Below, one piece after another: positions 12,651-16,762 of a stretch of 16,762 nt of DNA. The notes below the pieces were generated by a model. That model was not told the DNA's origin. It was given only the letters and a program-made list of their open reading frames with translations, and ran no database searches. The translations under genes were made by a program, and so were the position numbers. The stretch is from Bacillota bacterium. Lineage in GTDB: Bacteria; Bacillota; Clostridia; Acetivibrionales; DTU013. The number at the start of each line of letters is the position of its first letter. Positions within the stretch are counted from its first letter, which is position 1. The stretch covers positions 1 to 16,762 of the forward strand of contig JAEYON010000019.1 of the NCBI GenBank assembly GCA_023411645.1, given 5' to 3'.

Positions 12651-13598
12651 ATGAAGTTCAGGGATTATTACGAGGTGCTTGGCGTAGATAAAAAGGCATC
12701 TGCGGATGAAATTAAAAAGGCATACAGAAAAATGGCCAAAAAGTATCATCCGGACACACATCCCGGGGATAAGGCTGCTGAAGAAAAGTTCAAGGAAGCA
12801 AATGAAGCATATGAGGTGCTCGGCGACTCAGAGAAGAGGAAGAAGTATGATCAATTCGGAGCTCAGGGGCAATTCCGAAATGGCGTCGACTTTGACCCTT
12901 CGGCGTATGGCTTTGGCAATAATGTACGCTATGAGTACAGGCAAGCGGAGAATAGTGATTTCAGCGATTTTTTCAATATGTTTTTCGGCGGATCAAGTCC
13001 CTTTGGTTCTTTTGGTGAAGACGGGCTTTTCGGTAACAAAAGGGGGAGAAGCAGCAGGTTTACGCAAAGCAGGCAAACTAAGGGTGAAGACAGTGAAGCT
13101 GTATTGAAGATAACCATTCTCGAAGGGTTTACAGGTGCGGAGAGAAGGATAGGTCTGCGAACGAGTGACGGTGAGAAGACAATTTCACTGAAGATTCCAG
13201 CGGGAATTAAGCCCGGAGAAAAAATCAAGCTATCGGAACAGGGAAGCCCGGGGTTTAATGGCGGCAGGAACGGGGACCTTTTTCTGAAGGTCGAATTCAT
13301 GCAGTCCGCAGATTTTGAATTAAACGGCCTTAACCTTGAGGGGAGAATTGCTTTGTATCCTTGGGAAGCGGCGCTCGGTGCGGAGAAATCCTATCAGACA
13401 CTGGATGGGAAGATATCTGTAAAGATACCTGCAGGCATTCAGACGGACAGCAGGATCAGGGTAGCCGGCAAAGGCTACAGGGACAAAAACGGTGTTCGTG
13501 GAGACCTGTTTCTCCGGGTCAGAATTATAAACCCTGAAAAGCTCGGCAAAGAGCAGTTGGACTTATATGAGCAACTTAAGAAGCTAACAGTACGGTAA
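12651..13598 (+). CDS. DnaJ-family co-chaperone without zinc finger (CbpA type)
   Basis: A J-domain protein that would stimulate the ATPase of DnaK and hand it unfolded clients. The J domain spans about 4-70, with the essential HPD at 33-35 in KKYHPDTHPGD. A Gly/Phe-rich region follows (about 85-140, with FFNMFFGGSSPFGSFGEDGLFG). Two substrate-binding beta domains come next: AVLKITILEGFTGAERRIGL (from 149) with LKIPAGIKPGEKIKL, then GRIALYPWEAALGAEKSYQT with VKIPAGIQTDSRIRVAGKGY. There are no CxxCxGxG motifs, so it is a class II (CbpA/DnaJ2-like) protein and not the main DnaJ, at 315 residues. GAGG lies 7 bases before the ATG. It is the first gene of a CtsR-controlled operon, 56 bases before clpB, a natural partner in disaggregation. 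Confidence 0.93.
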   Translation: MKFRDYYEVLGVDKKASADEIKKAYRKMAKKYHPDTHPGDKAAEEKFKEANEAYEVLGDSEKRKKYDQFGAQGQFRNGVDFDPSAYGFGNNVRYEYRQAENSDFSDFFNMFFGGSSPFGSFGEDGLFGNKRGRSSRFTQSRQTKGEDSEAVLKITILEGFTGAERRIGLRTSDGEKTISLKIPAGIKPGEKIKLSEQGSPGFNGGRNGDLFLKVEFMQSADFELNGLNLEGRIALYPWEAALGAEKSYQTLDGKISVKIPAGIQTDSRIRVAGKGYRDKNGVRGDLFLRVRIINPEKLGKEQLDLYEQLKKLTVR

Positions 13599-13654
13599 AT
13601 TTGTGGGACGTTTCTTAACGATGCGAACAATGCAATATAGAAGGGAGTGACAGT

Positions 13655-16249
13655 ATGAATCTGGACAAATTTACAGATAAGGCGCAGGAAGCTCTGGAAA
13701 ATGCGCAGCAGATAGCATTGCGCATGCAGCATCAGCAGGTGGATGGAGAACATCTTCATATGGCGCTGCTGACACAGGAAGAGGGTTTGATCCCGCGATT
13801 AATCAGTTTCATGGGAATAAATAATGATTTGCTGATTAATGATGTTCAAAAGGAATTGGATAAGCAACCTTCGGTATATGGTACTGCGGCGTCAAGCCTC
13901 TATGCCACGAGGCGATTGAATGAAATATTACTGCATGCGGGAGATGAAGCAGATAAATTTAAAGATGAATATGCAGGCGTTGAACATATATATATTGCTT
14001 TGCTTAAAGAAAGACACACACCTTCCGAGAGTATTTTCAAAAAGCACGGAATAAACCGTGAAAACTTTCTTGCCGCATTGGGAAAGGTGAGAAGCAACCA
14101 GCGCATTACATCCAAAAATCCTGAAGAAACCTATGAGGCGCTGACACGGTTTGGGAGCGACCTGGTGGATATGGCAAGGAAGGGAAAGCTGGACCCTGTC
14201 ATCGGAAGAGATTCTGAAATTAGACGTGTGATAAGAATCCTTTCCAGAAGGACGAAGAACAATCCCGTCCTAATCGGTGAGCCCGGTGTTGGAAAGACTG
14301 CAGTGGTGGAAGGCTTGGCCCAAAGGATTCTCAAGGGCGATGTGCCTGAAGGGCTGAAGAACAGAACGATATTTGCGCTGGATATGGGGTCGCTGATTGC
14401 AGGGGCAAAATACCGGGGCGAATTTGAAGAGAGACTGAAGGCTGTTCTGAAAGAGGTGGAAAAATCCGAAGGTAGGATTATTCTGTTTATTGATGAGCTG
14501 CATAACATTGTCGGAGCGGGAAAGGCAGAAGGATCAATGGACGCAGGAAACATGCTCAAGCCTATGCTGGCAAGAGGTGAGATCCATTGCATAGGAGCGA
14601 CCACACTGGATGAATACAGAAAGTATATTGAAAAGGATGCGGCGCTCGAGAGAAGATTCCAGCCCGTAATGGTCGAACCGCCGGATGTGGAGGACACAAT
14701 ATCAATACTCAGAGGTCTGAAGGAGAGATTTGAGATCCACCATGGCGTCAGAATCACCGACAGTGCCATTATTGCCTGCGCAGTATTATCAAACCGCTAT
14801 ATCAGTGACCGCTTCCTGCCGGATAAAGCAATTGACCTAATGGACGAGGCTGCGGCGATGATCAGGACGGAGATCGACAGTATGCCTGCCGAACTTGATG
14901 AGATTAGCAGAAGAGTTATGCAACTGGAGATTGAAAAACAGGCACTGATTAAGGAAACCGACCGACATTCCCTCGATAGGCTGAAGGTGCTGGAGAAGGA
15001 AATCGCAGGACTCAAGGAGCAAGCCGACTCGATGAAGGCTCAGTGGGAGAGCGAGAAGAGCAACCTTGCCAGAGAGAAGGAGCTCAAGCAGCAGATCGAG
15101 CAGACAAAACGCGATATAGAAGAGGCAGAGCGCAAATATGATCTCAATGAGTTGGCAATCCTAAAGCATGGCCGTTTGCCCGAGCTGGAGAAACAACTGC
15201 AGGAAGAGAAAAGCAGACTATCAATGGCGGGAGGAAAGCGGCTATTGAAGGAAGAGGTCTCTGATGAAGAAATTGCTGAGATTGTATCAAGGTGGACTGG
15301 CATCCCTGTTACGAAACTGGTGGAAAACGAAAGAGATAAGCTGTTGCATTTGGGAGATATTCTGCATAAACGTGTGATAGGGCAGGATGAAGCGGTAGAG
15401 GCTGTTGCAGATGCTGTGCTGCGCGCGCGCTCCGGCCTGAAAGACCCTCGAAAACCGATCGGATCATTTATTTTCCTCGGGCCAACGGGCGTAGGAAAGA
15501 CAGAACTGGCAAAAGCATTGTCGGCAGCCTTGTTTGACAGTGAAGAGAATATTGTACGAATTGATATGTCGGAATACCAGGAGAAGCATACTGTTGCCAG
15601 GCTTATCGGCGCGCCTCCCGGCTATGTGGGTTATGAAGAGGGCGGACAGTTGACTGAGGCCGTAAGGAGAAAGCCCTATTGTGTCATTTTGTTTGATGAG
15701 ATAGAAAAAGCGCATCCGGAGGTGTTCAATGTACTGCTGCAGTTGCTTGATGACGGCAGGTTGACGGATAGTCAGGGCAGGACTGTAAATTTTAAGGATA
15801 CTGTTGTCATAATGACTTCTAATCTGGCCGGCGAATATCTGCTTGAGGAAATCAAGAGCGGCCATCGGGATAACGAAAGGGTAAGGCAGGCAGTTTTGGG
15901 AGAATTGAAGCGAAATTTCAAGCCCGAGTTCCTCAATCGTATAGATGAGATTGTTATTTTCAACCCTCTTCAGAAAAAGGAAATTGTCAAAATCATCGAC
16001 CTTTCTCTTGAGGAAATCCAAAAGAGACTGGATGAGAGACATATAACTCTGACGGTAACAGATGCGGCGAAGGAATTTATCGCAGACACGTCCTACACTC
16101 CCGAGTATGGAGCAAGGCCCGTTAAGAGGTTCTTGCAGAAGGAGCTTGAGACAGAGATTGGCAAGTTCCTTATTAAAGGAACTACCGGAGAGGGCAGCAG
16201 TATTGTGGCAGATGTGGAGACAGGTGTTCTTGTAATCCGCCCGTCGTGA
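13655..16249 (+). CDS. clpB: ATP-dependent disaggregase ClpB
   Basis: ClpB is a hexameric cytoplasmic AAA+ chaperone that pulls polypeptides out of aggregates with DnaK/DnaJ. The 864-residue length is normal. In order: Clp N domain (1-145), AAA1 with Walker A GEPGVGKT (208-215), pore loop KYRG (252-255) and Walker B ILFIDE (276-281), then the coiled-coil middle domain (about 405-525, rich in Glu/Lys/Leu) that marks ClpB and separates it from ClpC/ClpA. AAA2 follows with GPTGVGKT (609-616), pore GYVG (656-659), VILFDE (677-682), sensor TSN (721-723) and GARP (819-822). I see no IGF/IGL-type ClpP-docking loop in AAA2, as expected for ClpB. It starts after GAAGGGAG and has no promoter of its own in the 56-base gap, so it depends on the CtsR-controlled promoter upstream. 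Confidence 0.98.
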   Translation: MNLDKFTDKAQEALENAQQIALRMQHQQVDGEHLHMALLTQEEGLIPRLISFMGINNDLLINDVQKELDKQPSVYGTAASSLYATRRLNEILLHAGDEADKFKDEYAGVEHIYIALLKERHTPSESIFKKHGINRENFLAALGKVRSNQRITSKNPEETYEALTRFGSDLVDMARKGKLDPVIGRDSEIRRVIRILSRRTKNNPVLIGEPGVGKTAVVEGLAQRILKGDVPEGLKNRTIFALDMGSLIAGAKYRGEFEERLKAVLKEVEKSEGRIILFIDELHNIVGAGKAEGSMDAGNMLKPMLARGEIHCIGATTLDEYRKYIEKDAALERRFQPVMVEPPDVEDTISILRGLKERFEIHHGVRITDSAIIACAVLSNRYISDRFLPDKAIDLMDEAAAMIRTEIDSMPAELDEISRRVMQLEIEKQALIKETDRHSLDRLKVLEKEIAGLKEQADSMKAQWESEKSNLAREKELKQQIEQTKRDIEEAERKYDLNELAILKHGRLPELEKQLQEEKSRLSMAGGKRLLKEEVSDEEIAEIVSRWTGIPVTKLVENERDKLLHLGDILHKRVIGQDEAVEAVADAVLRARSGLKDPRKPIGSFIFLGPTGVGKTELAKALSAALFDSEENIVRIDMSEYQEKHTVARLIGAPPGYVGYEEGGQLTEAVRRKPYCVILFDEIEKAHPEVFNVLLQLLDDGRLTDSQGRTVNFKDTVVIMTSNLAGEYLLEEIKSGHRDNERVRQAVLGELKRNFKPEFLNRIDEIVIFNPLQKKEIVKIIDLSLEEIQKRLDERHITLTVTDAAKEFIADTSYTPEYGARPVKRFLQKELETEIGKFLIKGTTGEGSSIVADVETGVLVIRPS

Positions 16250-16262
16250 AAGTGATATGAAA

Positions 16263-16288
16263 ACATAATACAGACGTTCTAATTATGT
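16263..16288. terminator. Weak AT-rich hairpin after clpB
   Basis: ACATAAT (16263-16269) pairs with ATTATGT (16282-16288) around a 12-base loop, 14 bases after the clpB stop. It is followed by AACCTTTCATT and has no clean T-run. It may contribute to termination, but the evidence is thin. Confidence 0.25.
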
Positions 16289-16313
16289 AACCTTTCATTA
16301 CTGCACTGCATAG

Positions 16314-16346
16314 GCTATATCAGACTTTTAAAGGAGTGGATATAGC
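16314..16346 (+). promoter_or_regulatory. Hairpin that presents the ribosome binding site of the GFPGPGP-repeat gene
   Basis: GCTATATC (16314-16321) pairs perfectly with GATATAGC (16339-16346), and the start codon follows at once. The 17-base loop holds AAGGAG (16331-16336), so the ribosome binding site is displayed in the loop while the start codon abuts the stem. This could tune translation. Confidence 0.4.
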
Positions 16347-16762
16347 ATGCAGGAATATTATGTTGTACGCCAGCCGCAGGGACCCTTCGAGAGTATGCTG
16401 CCCTTCATGCCGCCGGGACTTATGGGTTTTCCGGGACCGGGACCGGGTTTTCCAGGCCAGGGACCGGGTTTTCCAGGGCCGGGGCCGGGTTTTCCAGGGC
16501 CGGGGCCGGGCTTTCCCGGACCGGGCGGCGGAGCTGCCTCGGGACCGCCCCAGGGACCCCCGCCTTCATTTACACCATCTCAGGCAGCGGCGCAGCAGAC
16601 AATCGGTGTACTGGCCGTTGATCCGGGCGCTATAAGGCCGTGCAGGTTCAGATATGTGTATTTATGGCTCGATAACAGACAGCAGTTTTGGGCATGGCTT
16701 ATTTTTGTCGGAAGACAATCTGTGGCCGGATGGAGATGGACCGGTTTCAACTGGGTATACTT
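16347..16762 (+). CDS. GFPGPGP-repeat protein (partial, runs off the window)
   Basis: AAGGAG at 16331-16336 lies 10 bases before the ATG, and this frame stays open to the window end (138 codons). The protein begins MQEYYVVRQPQGPFESMLPF, with no signal peptide. It then has five tandem heptads GFPGPGP (residues 27-61), a Pro/Gln/Ala linker, and a compact aromatic domain: RPCRFRYVYLWLDN, then FWAWLIFVGRQSVAGWRWTG. I recall similar uncharacterised clostridial proteins with a Pro/Gly-rich head and an aromatic CRFR...FW.W..FVG...AG.RW tail, but cannot name a function. The heptad is not a strict Gly-x-y triplet, so a collagen helix is not expected. An overlapping Arg-rich frame at 16336-16635 is a product of the repeat and not the gene. 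Confidence 0.8.
   Translation, partial: MQEYYVVRQPQGPFESMLPFMPPGLMGFPGPGPGFPGQGPGFPGPGPGFPGPGPGFPGPGGGAASGPPQGPPPSFTPSQAAAQQTIGVLAVDPGAIRPCRFRYVYLWLDNRQQFWAWLIFVGRQSVAGWRWTGFNWVY
16425..16529 (+). repeat. Five tandem 21-base repeats
   Basis: The units start at 16425, 16446, 16467, 16488 and 16509, each encoding G-F-P-G-P-G-P (unit 2 has Q, the last ends G-G). Units 3 and 4 are identical at the DNA level, pointing to recent expansion by slippage or unequal exchange. Copy number is likely to vary between strains. Confidence 0.9.

Noticed and set aside
14131..14769. Minus-strand frame of 212 codons inside clpB
   Set aside because: It is Ser/Pro-rich, as expected from the reverse reading of a coding gene, and overlaps the conserved first AAA domain.
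16425..16529. Collagen-like triple helix
   Set aside because: The unit is seven residues (GFPGPGP), which breaks the Gly-every-third-residue rule at each repeat junction.
16336..16635. Arg/Asp/Phe-rich frame overlapping the repeat region
   Set aside because: It is the shifted reading of the 21-base repeat and keeps repeat-driven composition (RDRVFQ units). The frame starting at 16347 has the ribosome binding site at proper distance and a sensible domain beyond the repeats.

Overview
The window looks like chromosome from a Gram-positive, low-to-moderate-GC Firmicute, most likely a member of the Clostridia. The grounds are strong purine-rich ribosome binding sites, sigma-A-type promoters, a CtsR heat-shock operator, a FabI-type enoyl-ACP reductase with Firmicute-style motifs, and a clostridial-looking GFPGPGP-repeat protein. 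The genus is an inference. I see no rRNA, tRNA, CRISPR array, transposase or phage gene.

Left part (1-4775), lipid chemistry. A fabI gene with its own promoter converges on an alpha-oxoamine synthase gene (PLP enzyme of the KBL/BioF/serine palmitoyltransferase family) across a shared hairpin terminator. The oxoamine synthase is divergent from a short-chain dehydrogenase, and the two share an intergenic region with paired operator-like palindromes. Next, on the minus strand, is a GT-B glycosyltransferase resembling MGDG synthase/MurG. An acyl-CoA condensing enzyme, a ketone reductase and a lipid-type glycosyltransferase side by side would fit a sphingoid-like or other amino-lipid pathway, but this is inferred. 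The glycosyltransferase start is preceded by a perfect 26-bp inverted repeat whose RNA form would bury the ribosome binding site.

Middle part (4776-11099). On the minus strand are a PspC-domain membrane protein and a PHP-domain metal hydrolase. On the plus strand are a WG-repeat lipoprotein with a DUF4163/DUF3298-like C-terminal domain, a 233-bp non-coding gap with nested pairings and a duplicated 20-mer, a YfbR-like HD protein whose N-terminal half appears to be a decayed second HD domain, an unrecognised 196-residue protein in the same operon, and a DxDxDG-repeat protein.

Right part (11100-16762), protein quality control. A membrane-anchored, apparently inactive PP2C-like protein with an external LysM domain has its own strong promoter. 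After it comes a heat-shock operon with a textbook promoter, a perfect CtsR operator, a long leader, a zinc-finger-less DnaJ (CbpA type) and ClpB. These two chaperones would work with DnaK (not in the window) to rescue aggregated proteins. The window ends inside a GFPGPGP-repeat protein whose ribosome binding site lies in the loop of a small hairpin.
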